A DNA stretch of 64,000 bases from Neisseria bergeri (GCA_003044455.1 POWY01000006.1:1-64000), one strand, 5' to 3'; shown: positions 36,254 to 48,179, counted from the first letter of the stretch. Notes: a model not told the origin generated them from the sequence alone. Made by a program: numbers and translations.

Positions 36254-37897
36254 TTATTTATTAAAGAAAATCAGCGTCCACGGCAAAACATATGCCTGTA
36301 GGAGGGTGAGAAGACCGACAAAGGTACAGAAAATCAGGCTGTGTTTCACGGTAAAGCGGAACAGGTTGGATTCCTTGCCCTCTAAGCCTACTGCCGCACA
36401 GGCGATGGCGATGGATTGAGGGGAAATCATTTTGCCTGTTACGCCGCCGGTCGTATTGGCGGCAACGGTCAGCTCGGGGGTAACACCGATTTGATGCGCC
36501 GTGCTTGCCTGCAAAGAACCGAATAAGGCGTTTGCGGAAGTGTCCGAACCGGTCAGGAATACGCCCAACCAGCCGAGGAACGGCGAGAAGAACGGGAACA
36601 CGGCACCGGTAGCGGCAAGGACGAGTGCCAATGTAGATGACAGTCCTGAATAGTTTGCCACGAATGCGAAGCCTAGTACCAAACCGATGGACAGGATGGA
36701 CAGACGCAGTTCTTTGAGCGTTTCAAAGAACGTGCCGACGGCTTCGGAAGGTTTCATTTTCAGTAAAGCGGCGGAAACGATGGAAGCAAACAGGATTGCC
36801 GTACCGACTGCGCCGAGGAAGTCAATTTTGAATACGGCGGCGTAAGGTGTCGGTTCGCTGACGATGGGCGCGGCTTTTTGTACCAAGTTGTGCAGCATCG
36901 GCCAGTCGAATTTGACGGTGGCAACGCCCAAAGCCTCTTTTACGCCCTTAATCGTCCACACGCTGACGAAAACGGTCAGAATGGCAAAGGGCGACCAGGC
37001 TTTGATGATTTGTCCTGCCGTGTATTCGCCCGCTTTGCGTTCGGACGGTTTTTTCATGCCGTTGAACGTGAAGATTTCTTTAGGCTGCCATTTTTTCAAG
37101 AAGGCGGACAGGCAAATCAGGCTGACCAGTGCGGAGGTTACGTCGGGCAATTCTGGGCCGATGAAGTTGGCGGTAATGAATTGGGTAACGGCGAAAGACA
37201 CGCCCGCCACCAAGACGGCGGGCCAAGTTTGGCGTATGCCGCGCATACCGTCCATCATGGCAACCAGCCAGAAGGGGACGATAACCGACAGGATAGGAAG
37301 CTGGCGACCTGCTACCTGACCGATATGGTAAGGGTCGAGATTGGACACTTGGCCGGCAACCAGAACCGGGATGCCCATCGCGCCGAAAGCCACGGGCGCG
37401 GTGTTGGCAATCAAACACAAACCGGCGGCGTAGAGAGGATTGAAGCCCAAGCCCACCAGCAAAGCGGCGGTAATCGCCACCGGCGCGCCGAAGCCTGCCG
37501 CGCCTTCGAGGAATGCGCCGAAGGAGAAGCCGACCAGCAGCATTTGCAGGCGTTGGTCTTCGGTAATCGAAACCACGGAAGCGCGGATAATGTCGAACTG
37601 CCCTGTTTTTACGGTAATTTTATACAGGAATACGGCGGTAACGATAATCCAGGCAATCGGCCATAAGCCGTAAGCGAAGCCGTACAGCGCGGAAGAAACC
37701 GCCATACCCGCCGGCATCCCGAAGCCGAATACGGCAACGGCAAGCGCAATCAGCAGCGTATAAAGCCCCGCCTGATAGCCTTTCAGCTTCAGGACGGTCA
37801 GCGCGGCAAAGAAAAAGACGATGGGTAAGAGTGCGGCGGCGGCAGTCAGATACAGGCTGCCGCCGATTGCCGTGTAGTTTTGAACCCAAGTTTCCAT
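36254..37897 (-). CDS. L-lactate permease
   Basis: A 547-residue LctP/LldP-family proton symporter with about 13 membrane helices. Family segments include [40 protein letters not shown] and [21 protein letters not shown]. It imports lactate, a main carbon source of neisseriae on mucosa. I chose ATG 37897 ([13 protein letters not shown]), the family N-terminus; the frame extends 24 codons upstream without support. Divergent from gdhR, with FadR-type operator sequences between them. The usual symbols would be lctP or lldP. Confidence 0.92.
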   Translation of the reverse strand: METWVQNYTAIGGSLYLTAAAALLPIVFFFAALTVLKLKGYQAGLYTLLIALAVAVFGFGMPAGMAVSSALYGFAYGLWPIAWIIVTAVFLYKITVKTGQFDIIRASVVSITEDQRLQMLLVGFSFGAFLEGAAGFGAPVAITAALLVGLGFNPLYAAGLCLIANTAPVAFGAMGIPVLVAGQVSNLDPYHIGQVAGRQLPILSVIVPFWLVAMMDGMRGIRQTWPAVLVAGVSFAVTQFITANFIGPELPDVTSALVSLICLSAFLKKWQPKEIFTFNGMKKPSERKAGEYTAGQIIKAWSPFAILTVFVSVWTIKGVKEALGVATVKFDWPMLHNLVQKAAPIVSEPTPYAAVFKIDFLGAVGTAILFASIVSAALLKMKPSEAVGTFFETLKELRLSILSIGLVLGFAFVANYSGLSSTLALVLAATGAVFPFFSPFLGWLGVFLTGSDTSANALFGSLQASTAHQIGVTPELTVAANTTGGVTGKMISPQSIAIACAAVGLEGKESNLFRFTVKHSLIFCTFVGLLTLLQAYVLPWTLIFFNK

Positions 37898-37940
37898 AAT
37901 TGAACATCTCCGAAAATATTTTTCTAATCGTCGGCAATAG

Positions 37941-37951
37941 TGGTCAAACCA
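37941..37951. promoter_or_regulatory. FadR/LldR-type operator upstream of the lactate permease gene
   Basis: TGGTCAAACCA is a perfect match to the TGGT-N3-ACCA palindrome bound by FadR-subfamily GntR regulators. It lies 44-54 bp upstream of the permease ATG, where repressor binding would block transcription. The neighbouring gdhR encodes such a regulator. Confidence 0.6.
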
Positions 37952-38176
37952 ATTAAAGCAACGTTGCATTACTTTACGAAACTTTAATATTCAGGTCAAT
38001 ATATTTTTGGGCGGTTCGGCAGATTTGAATCGGAGCTTTCGTTTAAATCCTGTCAAAACAAATATTTGCATGAACAAAAATTGTAGTTTGGTGTAGTTTT
38101 TTCCTGTGTTTTGGGAGCGGTGCGAGGTAAATGCCGTTGACGGCGAGAACGGCGTGTCATTAGAATCCGCCCTGAT

Positions 38177-38187
38177 TGGTCAGTCCA
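38177..38187. promoter_or_regulatory. Second FadR-type operator-like site, proximal to gdhR
   Basis: TGGTCAGTCCA matches the palindrome with one mismatch and sits in the larger ATTGG-N5-CCAAT repeat. It is 60-70 bp upstream of the gdhR start, suggesting autoregulation. Confidence 0.45.
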
Positions 38188-38246
38188 ATTTGATGTTTGA
38201 TGTATTTCGGAAGGGTTCTGCAGGGAATCTTTATAAAGGAGGAGTG

Positions 38247-39026
38247 ATGAAACTGGTAAGGCCTCAGAAAATCAGCGATCAGGTATTGTCGGTATTGGAG
38301 GAGCGCATTGCGGAAGGGGTTTACGCGGAAGGGGGCAAGATTCCGCCCGAACGCGTTTTGGCGGAAGAGTTCGGCGTTTCGCGCCCGTCGGTCAGGTCGG
38401 CATTGAATGTTTTGGTCGCCCGTCAGGTTTTGGAAGCGAGGCAGGGAGACGGTTATTATGTTTCGGTCAAGCCGCAGCAGGATTTTTTGCAAAGTTGGCA
38501 GGAGCTTTTGGGCAAACATTCCAATTGGGAACAGGATGTTTTTGATTTCAGCTGCCACATCGAGGGCTGTATGGCGGCATTGGCGGCAGAACGCCGGACG
38601 GATGCCGATTTGAAGCGGATTCGGTTTTGGCTTGAAAAGTTTGAGGAAGCGTGCGGAAGCGGCAATTTGGAACATCAGAGCGAAGCCGATGTCAGCTTTC
38701 ATCAGACGATTGCCGATGCGGCGCACAATTTGTTGTTCAGCCATTTGTCGGGCGGTTTGTTGAAAATGCTGTACCGGCAGACGCGCAGCAGCCTTATTTA
38801 TCTGAATCAGGAAGAAGATCCGCGTCCGAAACTGATGGCGCAGCACCGCGTGCTGTATGAGGCGATATCGAACCGCAGACCGGTCGAGGCTTCGGAGGCG
38901 GCAAAGGCACATTTGAATTATGTGGCGAGCAGCATATTGAAAGACAGGGAATATCAGAGCCGTAACCGCCACGCGGATACTTTGGCGCAAAACGATTTGA
39001 AGCGCGTGCAGGATTGGGCGGTGTGA
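38247..39026 (+). CDS. gdhR: GdhR, FadR-type GntR transcription regulator
   Basis: A 259-residue regulator with an N-terminal winged helix (ISDQVLSVLEERIAEGVYAEGGKIPPERVLAEEFGVSRPSVRSALNVL) and an FCD effector domain whose metal-site residues can be followed (FHQTIADAAHN...; QHRVLYEAI; AHLNYV). In pathogenic neisseriae GdhR controls glutamate dehydrogenase and, in gonococci, lactate permease expression. ATG 38247 has a strong AAAGGAGG. The longer frame from 38106 runs through the operator region. Its place between the lactate permease gene and gdhA fits that role. Confidence 0.88.
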   Translation: MKLVRPQKISDQVLSVLEERIAEGVYAEGGKIPPERVLAEEFGVSRPSVRSALNVLVARQVLEARQGDGYYVSVKPQQDFLQSWQELLGKHSNWEQDVFDFSCHIEGCMAALAAERRTDADLKRIRFWLEKFEEACGSGNLEHQSEADVSFHQTIADAAHNLLFSHLSGGLLKMLYRQTRSSLIYLNQEEDPRPKLMAQHRVLYEAISNRRPVEASEAAKAHLNYVASSILKDREYQSRNRHADTLAQNDLKRVQDWAV

Positions 39027-39186
39027 ATGCCGTTCAGATGGCATAGCGCGCCAACAATCGGACAGCCTTTATTCAATGGAGTTGGTTTGCGCCCAAACGG
39101 AAATAAGCGGCTTTTCACTTGCAAACGGATGGAATCGGCCGGGTATCCAAACACAGGAAAAAAGGTTTGAAATGCCCTGGATAATG

Positions 39187-39227
39187 AAATGCCGTCTGAA
39201 CAGCATTTGCGGTTCAGACGGCATTTT
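39187..39227 (-). terminator. Inverted DUS terminator of gdhA
   Basis: AAATGCCGTCTGAAC pairs with GTTCAGACGGCATTTT. It lies ~25 bp after the gdhA stop on the minus strand. Confidence 0.8.
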
Positions 39228-39250
39228 GTTTGCGGGTCGGCGACGTTTAC

Positions 39251-40968
<1,718 letters not shown>

Positions 40969-41763
40969 ATGAAGGCCTATTTGGACTTGATGCGCCACGT
41001 CCTCGACAACGGTACGGACAAATCAGACCGCACCGGTACGGGCACGCGCTCCGTATTCGGTTATCAGATGCGTTTTGACTTGGGCAGGGGCTTTCCGCTG
41101 CTGACGACCAAAAAGCTGCATTTGCGCTCGATAATCCACGAGCTGCTGTGGTTTCTCAAAGGCGATACCAATATCAAATACCTGAAGGACAACAATGTTT
41201 CCATTTGGGACGAATGGGCGGACGAAAATGGCGATTTGGGCCCGGTTTACGGCTACCAATGGCGCAGCTGGCCCGCACCCGACGGCAGGCATATCGATCA
41301 AATCGCCAATGTGGTGGAACAAATCAAGAAAAATCCCGATTCGCGCCGCCTGATTGTGTCGGCGTGGAATCCGGCTTTGGTCGATGAGATGGCCTTGCCG
41401 CCTTGCCACGCGCTGTTTCAGTTTTACGTTGCCGACGGCAAACTGTCCTGCCAGCTTTACCAGCGTAGTGCGGATATTTTCCTTGGCGTACCGTTCAACA
41501 TCGCCAGCTACGCATTGTTGACCATGATGATGGCGCAAGTGTGCGGATTGGAAGCCGGTGAGTTTATCCATACGTTTGGCGATGCGCATTTGTACCGCAA
41601 CCATTTCGAGCAGGCAGAGTTGCAATTGGAACGCGAACCGCGCACCTTGCCTGTGATGAAAATCAATCCTGAAGTCAAAGATTTGTTTGCCTTCAAATTT
41701 GAAGATTTTGAGTTGGAAGGTTACGATCCTCATCCGCATATCAAGGCGGCAGTGTCGGTTTAG
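40969..41763 (+). CDS. thyA: Thymidylate synthase
   Basis: A 264-residue enzyme making dTMP from dUMP with methylene-tetrahydrofolate. It has [17 protein letters not shown], the active-site Cys in [33 protein letters not shown] and [10 protein letters not shown]. Three ATGs lie in a row (40963, 40966, 40969). I chose the third because it gives the same 264-residue length as E. coli ThyA. apbE follows after 8 nt. Confidence 0.96.
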   Translation: MKAYLDLMRHVLDNGTDKSDRTGTGTRSVFGYQMRFDLGRGFPLLTTKKLHLRSIIHELLWFLKGDTNIKYLKDNNVSIWDEWADENGDLGPVYGYQWRSWPAPDGRHIDQIANVVEQIKKNPDSRRLIVSAWNPALVDEMALPPCHALFQFYVADGKLSCQLYQRSADIFLGVPFNIASYALLTMMMAQVCGLEAGEFIHTFGDAHLYRNHFEQAELQLEREPRTLPVMKINPEVKDLFAFKFEDFELEGYDPHPHIKAAVSV

Positions 41764-41771
41764 GAGGCGGT

Positions 41772-42797
41772 ATGGGCAGGCATTTCGGGCGCAGGCGTTT
41801 TTTGACGGCTGCCGCCGTTGTTGTGGCGGGCGCGGCGGTTTCTTTTTTGCCGAATCCTTTTGCCGCCGGCGGCGAAAAACGCAACGGGGATGAAAAACGC
41901 GATGAAAATGTGTTTTTCTGGAAAGGTGTCACGCTGGGTTCCGGCGCGGAGCTGCGCCTGTTCGGTGTGGACGACAGACAGGCGGCAGATTTGGTCAACA
42001 AGGTTTTGGCGGAAGTGGCGCGTTTGGAAAAAATGTTCAGCCTTTACCGTGAAGACAGTTTGATCAGCCGTCTGAACAGGGACGGTTATCTGATTTCGCC
42101 GCCGGCGGATTTCTTGGAACTGTTGAGCATTTGTCGGGATATGCATACTTTGACCGGCGGGGCATTTGATCCGACAGTTCAGGTTTTGTGGAAACTGTAT
42201 GCCGATTATTTTGCCGCCCATCCTGATGCGGAAACACCGCCATCGGAAAATAGCGTGAAGGAAGCCTTGAAGCGGGTCGGCTTTGACAAATTGGTGTTTG
42301 ACGACCGTGAAATCCGTTTTGCCGAAAAGGGTATGGGTTTGTCCTTGAACGGCATCGCGCAAGGCTATATTACGGATAAGGTCGTCGCGTTGCTGAGGGC
42401 AAACGGCGTGCCTGCTGCTTTGGCCGATATGGGTGAAATCCGCGGGTTTGATACAAACGGTAAACGGACTTGGAATGTCGGTATCCGTAACCCAGATAAC
42501 GAAGAAGGCGTGTTGGCGACGGTTGTCATGAAAGACAAAGCGTTTGCCACTTCGGGCGGCTATGGGACGGTGATGGACAAAGCGGGCAGGTTTACCCATT
42601 TGTTCGATCCGCGAACCGGCGTGAGTACGCCGCGTTATAAAAGCATGAGCGTAATGGCGGATGATGCGGCGGTTGCCGATGCCTTGTCGACGGCGTTTTC
42701 CGTGATGGATTTGCCGCTGATACGGTCGGTTGCCGAAAGCAGGCGGCTTAAGGTTTGGCTGGTCATGCCGGACAATACTTTGAACGAAATAGGCTGA
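41772..42797 (+). CDS. apbE: FAD:protein FMN transferase (ApbE family)
   Basis: A 341-residue periplasmic protein with a twin-arginine-like leader (RRRFLTAAAVVVAGAAVSFL). ApbE motifs are MFSLYREDSLISRLNR, GAFDPTVQ, LNGIAQGYITDKV, ALADMGEIRGF, ATSGGYGTV and THLFDPRTG. It attaches FMN to Thr of extracytoplasmic redox proteins such as the Na+-NQR subunits. Probably cotranscribed with thyA. The protein it modifies is not in this window. Confidence 0.9.
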   Translation: MGRHFGRRRFLTAAAVVVAGAAVSFLPNPFAAGGEKRNGDEKRDENVFFWKGVTLGSGAELRLFGVDDRQAADLVNKVLAEVARLEKMFSLYREDSLISRLNRDGYLISPPADFLELLSICRDMHTLTGGAFDPTVQVLWKLYADYFAAHPDAETPPSENSVKEALKRVGFDKLVFDDREIRFAEKGMGLSLNGIAQGYITDKVVALLRANGVPAALADMGEIRGFDTNGKRTWNVGIRNPDNEEGVLATVVMKDKAFATSGGYGTVMDKAGRFTHLFDPRTGVSTPRYKSMSVMADDAAVADALSTAFSVMDLPLIRSVAESRRLKVWLVMPDNTLNEIG

Positions 42798-42809
42798 ACC
42801 TGAAGCAAA

Positions 42810-42843
42810 ATGCCGTCTGAAAGGCTTTCAGACGGCATTTTGC
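42810..42843. terminator. Inverted DUS terminator between apbE and the NSS transporter gene
   Basis: ATGCCGTCTGAAAG pairs with CTTTCAGACGGCAT with no loop to speak of, flanked by A and T runs. Serves convergent genes. Confidence 0.85.
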
Positions 42844-42857
42844 TGTTTGGATGGCTT

Positions 42858-44195
42858 TTAAAGGATGCCCAAAGAATTGATGAAAACAATAATAATGGCG
42901 ATCGGGGCAAGGTAGCGCAAGGTATTCAGCCACAGCAGCAGCACTGCCCGGGGTACGGTGCTGCCCGATCCGGCATCTTTCAACACAGACTGCCTGTCCT
43001 GAATCCAGGCGGTAAATACGGCAACGCCCAACGCGCCGACAGGCATAATGACCGCTGAAATCAGGTAGTCCCACAAATCAAAAATGGTTTTGCCGAAAAC
43101 CTTAAACTCACCCCATACGCCGAAAGACAGCGCGGATGGGATGCCGACAATGAAAATGGCTGTGCCGATAAGCCAAGTGTGTTTTTTGCGTTTGCGCTCG
43201 TCTTGGCGGATGGTTGCGGCGATGACCGTTTCCAACATCGAAAATGCCGAAGTCAGCGTGGCGAAAACGACCAGCAGCATAAATACCGCAAACAAAACCG
43301 TACCGAACGGCATCTTCATAAACACTGCGGGCAATACGATAAAAATCAATCCCGGCCCCTGGCTCGGTTCAAAACCGAAGGCGAATACCGCTGGAAAAAT
43401 CACCAGACCGGCAAGCAGGGAAACCAAGAGGTTCATCCACATAATCGTATGGCCGGAACGGAACATATCCTGATCTTTTCCCAAATACGAAGCGTAGGTA
43501 ATCATGGCGGAAACGCCGATGCTCAAGGCAAAAAACGCCTGTCCCAAAGCCGTAATCATCGTATCGGCTTTAAAGTACGACCAATTCGGTTTGAGCAGGA
43601 AAGACACGCCCTCCATTGCACCCGGCAGCGTCAGCGAACGGATTGCCAGCGCAATAAAGAGGATAAACAGCCCTGGCATCAGATAACGGTTTGCCTTTTC
43701 AATGCCGTCTGAAATGCCGCCTTTGACCACCCAAACCGTAATCAGCATAAACAGTGCCTGATAAAACAGCGAACCTGCCGGATTGGAAATCGTTGTGCCG
43801 AACAGGGCTTCAAAGTCCGCGCCGGTATGAACCGCCCCCGTGAAACTGTGGACGACATAATTCAATACCCATCCGCCGACTATGCTGTAAAACGACAGCA
43901 AAATAAAGCAGGCGGCAACGCCCATGCGCCCGACCCAAAGCCATTGCGTGCCCGGACGCAGAACCCTGAAGGAATCGACGGCATTTTTACCGCCCGTGCG
44001 CCCGATATAAAATTCGGCAAGCTGAACGGGTAGGGCGACCAAGATAGTAAATATCAAAAACAGCAGGAAAAACACCGCGCCGCCGTTGGTGCCTGCCGTA
44101 TAAGGAAATTTCCAAATCGCGCCCAAACCGATGGCCGAACCTGCCGCAGCAAGTACGAAACCGATTTTGGACGACCAAGAAGTATGGTTACTCAT
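42858..44195 (-). CDS. Sodium-dependent NSS-family transporter
   Basis: A 445-residue, ~12-helix symporter of the neurotransmitter:sodium family. The N-terminal signature is KIGFVLAAAGSAIGLGAIWKFPYTAGTNGGAVFFLLF, with FFALSIGVSAMITYASY later. The substrate is probably an amino acid but cannot be told. Start ATG 44195; the frame extends 65 codons upstream through a T10 (coding A10) run without support. Confidence 0.9.
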   Translation of the reverse strand: MSNHTSWSSKIGFVLAAAGSAIGLGAIWKFPYTAGTNGGAVFFLLFLIFTILVALPVQLAEFYIGRTGGKNAVDSFRVLRPGTQWLWVGRMGVAACFILLSFYSIVGGWVLNYVVHSFTGAVHTGADFEALFGTTISNPAGSLFYQALFMLITVWVVKGGISDGIEKANRYLMPGLFILFIALAIRSLTLPGAMEGVSFLLKPNWSYFKADTMITALGQAFFALSIGVSAMITYASYLGKDQDMFRSGHTIMWMNLLVSLLAGLVIFPAVFAFGFEPSQGPGLIFIVLPAVFMKMPFGTVLFAVFMLLVVFATLTSAFSMLETVIAATIRQDERKRKKHTWLIGTAIFIVGIPSALSFGVWGEFKVFGKTIFDLWDYLISAVIMPVGALGVAVFTAWIQDRQSVLKDAGSGSTVPRAVLLLWLNTLRYLAPIAIIIVFINSLGIL

Positions 44196-44396
44196 AAAAT
44201 TTATTAAGAAATGTGAAGGTAGTGCATTGTAACAAAGCACTTGACGCGGCGGCACAAGCCGGGGAAGACGCTGCAAAACTTTGCCAATAGGCTGCGCGAT
44301 ATCGGGGGATATTGGGATTTTCTTATTTTGAAGGATATATTTCAGGTTTTTTTTTTCAATGAGTGAATATAATTTGGCGGTTTGTTGCATGATGGG

Positions 44397-44424
44397 CTTT
44401 CAGACGGCATATGCCGTCTGAAAG
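44397..44424. repeat. Perfect DUS palindrome after rfaK
   Basis: CTTTCAGACGGCAT is joined directly to ATGCCGTCTGAAAG. It lies 5 bp from the rfaK stop and can fold into a loop-poor hairpin; no T run follows on the minus strand. Confidence 0.75.
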
Positions 44425-44428
44425 CAGT

Positions 44429-45493
44429 TTATATTGCATCCAATAATTTGTCGGCGGTATGGTTGATGGTGAAACGGGCGGCGACGCATTGATGCCCTGC
44501 CGTTGCCAGTGCGTTTTTTGCTTCGGGGTTTAAGACGAGGCATTCGATTTCATCCGCCAAAGATTCAGGTGTCAGCCTATCCAGCAGAATCCCCGATTGA
44601 TGATGTTCGATAATTTCCTTTTGCGCACCCAAAGTATTGGAAATCACCGCCGTTCGGCAGTACATCGCCTCGCATAATGATAAACCGAATGCCTCCGGGA
44701 CGAGGCTGGGCAAAACCACGACATCGCTTTGGCGGTAAAACGAAGCAAGTTTTTCGGTAAACCCTTCAAAAGAAACAAATGGTTCTGCTCCCGAAGCAGA
44801 TACGTCCCGCTTCAGGCGGCACATATAATCCGGATGTCCGTGCCCTGCCAATTTGAGCCTGATTTGAGGATATTTCCGATGCAATATCACACAGGCTTCA
44901 ATCAGGTTTTCCAATCCTTTTTCCGGGCTGATCCTGCCGGCGTAGGCGACGGTAAAAAAACGGCTGTCGGGTTTTTCTTGAGAGGGAGGGAAACGGCCGG
45001 TATCGATACCGTTATGAACAATCCGGTATTTTTCTTTAAAGGGATTGTCGGCGGTTTGCACATCATAAACCAGACGGGAAACGCAAATAAAGCGGTCAGT
45101 GTTTTTCTGTATCAGGCGGTGGTAAAAATCGGTTTTGTTGGCGACGACATTATGTTTGACAAATATCAGGCGCACCCCGGTCAGTTTTTTCAAAAGTATG
45201 GATAAGGCGGCAATTTTGCCGGTGTGTATCATTAGGTGGGAAATGCGGTTTTTCCGGATAAAGCGGGTAAGTGCGTAGAGCGAAAACAGTCCGTTGAGCG
45301 TGTGAAGGCGCGTTGTGAAAACGGAAGAAACTTCGGAAAAGTGTCTGTGCATCAACTCATTATTTTTATTGATGGCGGTAAACATGGTGCAGCCCCGAAG
45401 TCCCAATGCTTTTGAAACATCATAGACATATTGTTCGCCCCCGCCCCAAATCTTGGCCGATACGATATTTAATATCCTGAATTCTTTTTCCAT
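44429..45493 (-). CDS. rfaK: LOS alpha-1,2-N-acetylglucosamine transferase (GT4)
   Basis: A 354-residue GT4 glycosyltransferase. The donor-binding region shows VAYAGRISPEKGLENLIEAC and VVLPSLVPEAFGLSLCEAMYCRTAVI with the E-x7-E motif. Partner of LgtF in the lgtF-rfaK (ice) locus, where RfaK adds GlcNAc to HepII of the lipooligosaccharide inner core. One nucleotide apart from lgtF, so a two-gene operon. Confidence 0.88.
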   Translation of the reverse strand: MEKEFRILNIVSAKIWGGGEQYVYDVSKALGLRGCTMFTAINKNNELMHRHFSEVSSVFTTRLHTLNGLFSLYALTRFIRKNRISHLMIHTGKIAALSILLKKLTGVRLIFVKHNVVANKTDFYHRLIQKNTDRFICVSRLVYDVQTADNPFKEKYRIVHNGIDTGRFPPSQEKPDSRFFTVAYAGRISPEKGLENLIEACVILHRKYPQIRLKLAGHGHPDYMCRLKRDVSASGAEPFVSFEGFTEKLASFYRQSDVVVLPSLVPEAFGLSLCEAMYCRTAVISNTLGAQKEIIEHHQSGILLDRLTPESLADEIECLVLNPEAKNALATAGHQCVAARFTINHTADKLLDAI

Positions 45494-46252
45494 TTAAAAT
45501 TTTCCGCCGGATTTGTACAGATAATATAGTTTGACATATTTAATCATCGTGTAATAGCTGTGGTTGACGGACATAATCCAACCCATTTTTCCATCAAGAA
45601 ACCCTTTGTTCAGGATATAAATTTTGAAAAAACCCCAAATCGGACGGAGGATAATGTCCCTAACAAAACTCACGGGCTTTCCCTGCTCCCGGTATTTCTC
45701 GGCTGAGATGGAAGTGTATTTGTTGAACTTGTTGAAATATTGTTCCCAGTTGTCGTACGTGTAATGGTACATAAAATGTTTCAGACGGCGTTTGGGGTAG
45801 GGGGTTTGTACGGTTTCGTGTACTTTGCCTTGCACCGAACTGTCTTTCTTCGGCATCAAACGGCATACGCTGTCGGGACGCATCGCGCCGTGTGTGGCGG
45901 GATGGTTAGGGAAAAGGTTGCGGCGCTCGACAAAATAGGCGGCATAATCGCCGGTTTGGACAATTTTTGAGATTTCATCAGATAGTTCTGGCGTGCAGCG
46001 TTCGTCTGCATCAATCAGGAAAACCCATTCTCCGCCTGCCTGTTCGATGGCAAATGTTTTTTGCGCTCCGAAATCCCCGTTCAAATGCCGTCTGAAGACT
46101 TTTGCACCCAAATTCTCGGCAATTTCGGCAGTATTGTCGGTGCTGTGGTCGTCGATAACGATAACTTCTTTATCGAAACGGCAACTTTCAATACATTCCC
46201 GAATGTGGTTTGCTTCATTTCTAGCAACAATCAATACGCTGACTTTTTTCAT
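45494..46252 (-). CDS. lgtF: LOS beta-1,4-glucosyltransferase (GT2)
   Basis: A 252-residue GT2 enzyme with SVLIVARNEANHIRECIES, IDDHSTDNTAEIAE and FLIDADERCTPEL (DxD-type). It adds glucose to HepI of the lipooligosaccharide core, which allows alpha-chain growth. ATG 46252 gives the usual N-terminus MKKVSVL; a TTG two codons upstream is less likely. Confidence 0.9.
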   Translation of the reverse strand: MKKVSVLIVARNEANHIRECIESCRFDKEVIVIDDHSTDNTAEIAENLGAKVFRRHLNGDFGAQKTFAIEQAGGEWVFLIDADERCTPELSDEISKIVQTGDYAAYFVERRNLFPNHPATHGAMRPDSVCRLMPKKDSSVQGKVHETVQTPYPKRRLKHFMYHYTYDNWEQYFNKFNKYTSISAEKYREQGKPVSFVRDIILRPIWGFFKIYILNKGFLDGKMGWIMSVNHSYYTMIKYVKLYYLYKSGGKF

Positions 46253-46326
46253 TATCAAGGTTTCTCAAGGCATTTTGGTTTCACAGGGCGGCAAAAAAGC
46301 CCAAACATACGTCTGGGCTTAGGAAT

Positions 46327-46402
<76 letters not shown>

Positions 46403-46455
46403 GTCAAGAGTAGGCGCGTATTGTATAGCATAGCGGTGGGATTGACAAACTTATT

Positions 46456-47658
46456 TCATCCGATGAGTAAAACGCAGTTGCTTCCTCCGAAGGCAAACGA
46501 CGAGCTGGCGGCAATGTGTTTTTCCGTTGTCCAGAAGTTGTTGCCGCCGGTAAGGTTGATGGCGGGCAGGTCGGGGTCGTTCTGCCCGTCCCAAAGCTGG
46601 GGCGGAAGTTTTCCTTCGGGATTGCTTTGCCGGTCGGCAATGCCCCACGCGAACGCGGCTTCGATTGCGCCCGCCGCGCCCAGCGTGTGTCCGGTTTGCG
46701 GCTTGGTGGACGTGCAGGGCGTATTGTTGCCGAAAACCGCTGCAACGGCGCGGCTTTCCATACTGTCGTTGTGGTGCGTCCCAGTGCCGTGCAGATTAAT
46801 CCAGCCGATGTCTTCGGGCGCAAGGTCTGCGTGTTGCAATGCCGTCTGAAAGGCGAGGATTGCGCCTTGAGCGTCGGGGCGCGGCGTGGAAATATGGTAG
46901 GCATCGCTGCTTGCGCCATAACCCAGAAGCCGCATACCGCCGGAAAAATCCGCATCGCGCGTCATGATGAATACGGCTGCGCCTTCGCCGATATTGATGC
47001 CGTCACGGTTGGCGGAGAAAGGATTGGCAATGTTTGGGGACAAGACTTCCAGTGAGGCGAATCCATTGACGGTCAGCGGCGAGAGTGTGTCTGCGCCGCC
47101 GCAGACGACCGCATCGCACATACCGGCGCGAAGCAGGCGTGCGGCACTGATTAATGCGCGCGCGCCGGAAGTGCAGGCGGTGGAAACGACATAACGCAGA
47201 CCGTTCAGCCCGTAAGCGTCGGCAATGAAATCGGCGGGCGCGTTCATAAGGTGTTGGCATTGGTTGAACGTGAGGTCTTGCCAGGCTTTTCCCTGTACTG
47301 CCTGTTCGAACATCGGGATGTTTTCGTCCGCGCCGCCGGTGGATGTGCCGATAACGACGGCAATTCTGTTTGCGCCGTATCGTCGTATGGCGGCGCGGAT
47401 TTGCGGTTCGATTTGTTCGAGCGTGTGCCAAAGCAGCCGGTTGGTGCGGCTGCGGCAGTGTGCGGGCGTGCCGTCTGAAAAGGGGCGCAGGGTTTCTTTT
47501 ACCATACCGAAGGCAAGGTTTTTGCCGTCAACCCAGTCGGATGAAAATGTCAGTGCCGGTTTGGAAGAAGGGGACAGCAGGGCATCGATGTGGGTGTGCA
47601 GTCCGCTGCCCAATGCGCTGGTGAGTGCAGGGCTTCCGAGGTAAACAGGTATGTTCAT
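46456..47658 (-). CDS. Beta-ketoacyl-ACP synthase of the aryl-polyene-type cluster (ApeO-like)
   Basis: A 400-residue ketosynthase with the catalytic Cys near residue 162 (VSTACTSGARAL), the first His in NLHGTGTHHND and the second in KPQTGHTLGAAGA. In aryl polyene loci the ApeO-type synthase pairs with a chain-length factor to extend the polyene by two carbons per round. It is the last gene of the minus-strand operon and overlaps the DUF3261 gene by 4 nt. Confidence 0.85.
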   Translation of the reverse strand: MNIPVYLGSPALTSALGSGLHTHIDALLSPSSKPALTFSSDWVDGKNLAFGMVKETLRPFSDGTPAHCRSRTNRLLWHTLEQIEPQIRAAIRRYGANRIAVVIGTSTGGADENIPMFEQAVQGKAWQDLTFNQCQHLMNAPADFIADAYGLNGLRYVVSTACTSGARALISAARLLRAGMCDAVVCGGADTLSPLTVNGFASLEVLSPNIANPFSANRDGINIGEGAAVFIMTRDADFSGGMRLLGYGASSDAYHISTPRPDAQGAILAFQTALQHADLAPEDIGWINLHGTGTHHNDSMESRAVAAVFGNNTPCTSTKPQTGHTLGAAGAIEAAFAWGIADRQSNPEGKLPPQLWDGQNDPDLPAINLTGGNNFWTTEKHIAASSSFAFGGSNCVLLIG

Positions 47659-48179
47659 AATGGTTCAATCGGTGTAACCGACCAGCGGGTTTGGTCGGGT
47701 AGGGTAATCAAAAATTGCCCGCCGGTATGGTTGACGCACCATATGTCTCGATTGCGGTAACGGAACAATGTTCCTTCTTTGCAGAAGGATGCGCCGCCGT
47801 CTGCCTGTTTGAGGCCGGGATAGGGGGGCGCGGCATTTTCGGCAGTTATCAGCGGGAGCAGTGCGGCAAACAGGCGGCGGGACGGCATATTGGGCATCAC
47901 GAACCCGTCATTTTTCCAGCCGCCGCTGTTGATAGTCTGGCGTGAAACCGGTGCGCCCAATATGTCGGTTTGTACAAACCGGATGCCGTCTTCAAGCTGT
48001 TCGGCCGCCAGTATGCCGGTTTGTACCGGTTCTTGCCCCTTATTGTAGCGTTCCCATTTGAACCATTGTACGTCTTCGACAAGACGTGGTTGGGTTTGGG
48101 GGACGGGTAGGGTGTATGAGGAGCAGGCGGCGAGCAGTTTTGCGGTCAATAGGGCAAGCAGGGTTGTGGTCGGGCGCAT
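47655..48179 (-). CDS. DUF3261 lipoprotein of the polyene cluster
   Basis: A 174-residue lipoprotein with lipobox LLAACS. It matches the small DUF3261 outer-membrane lipoprotein present in aryl polyene loci, together with LolA-like and MMPL proteins. It probably helps place the pigment-lipid in the outer membrane. It overlaps the ketosynthase start (ATGA) and follows the MMPL gene by 42 nt. Confidence 0.75.
   Translation of the reverse strand: MRPTTTLLALLTAKLLAACSSYTLPVPQTQPRLVEDVQWFKWERYNKGQEPVQTGILAAEQLEDGIRFVQTDILGAPVSRQTINSGGWKNDGFVMPNMPSRRLFAALLPLITAENAAPPYPGLKQADGGASFCKEGTLFRYRNRDIWCVNHTGGQFLITLPDQTRWSVTPIEPL

Noticed and set aside
44347-44356. T10 run upstream of the NSS transporter gene as a phase-variation tract
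   Set aside because: It is about 150 bp before the chosen start and outside the coding region; A/T runs of this length are common in AT-rich gaps.
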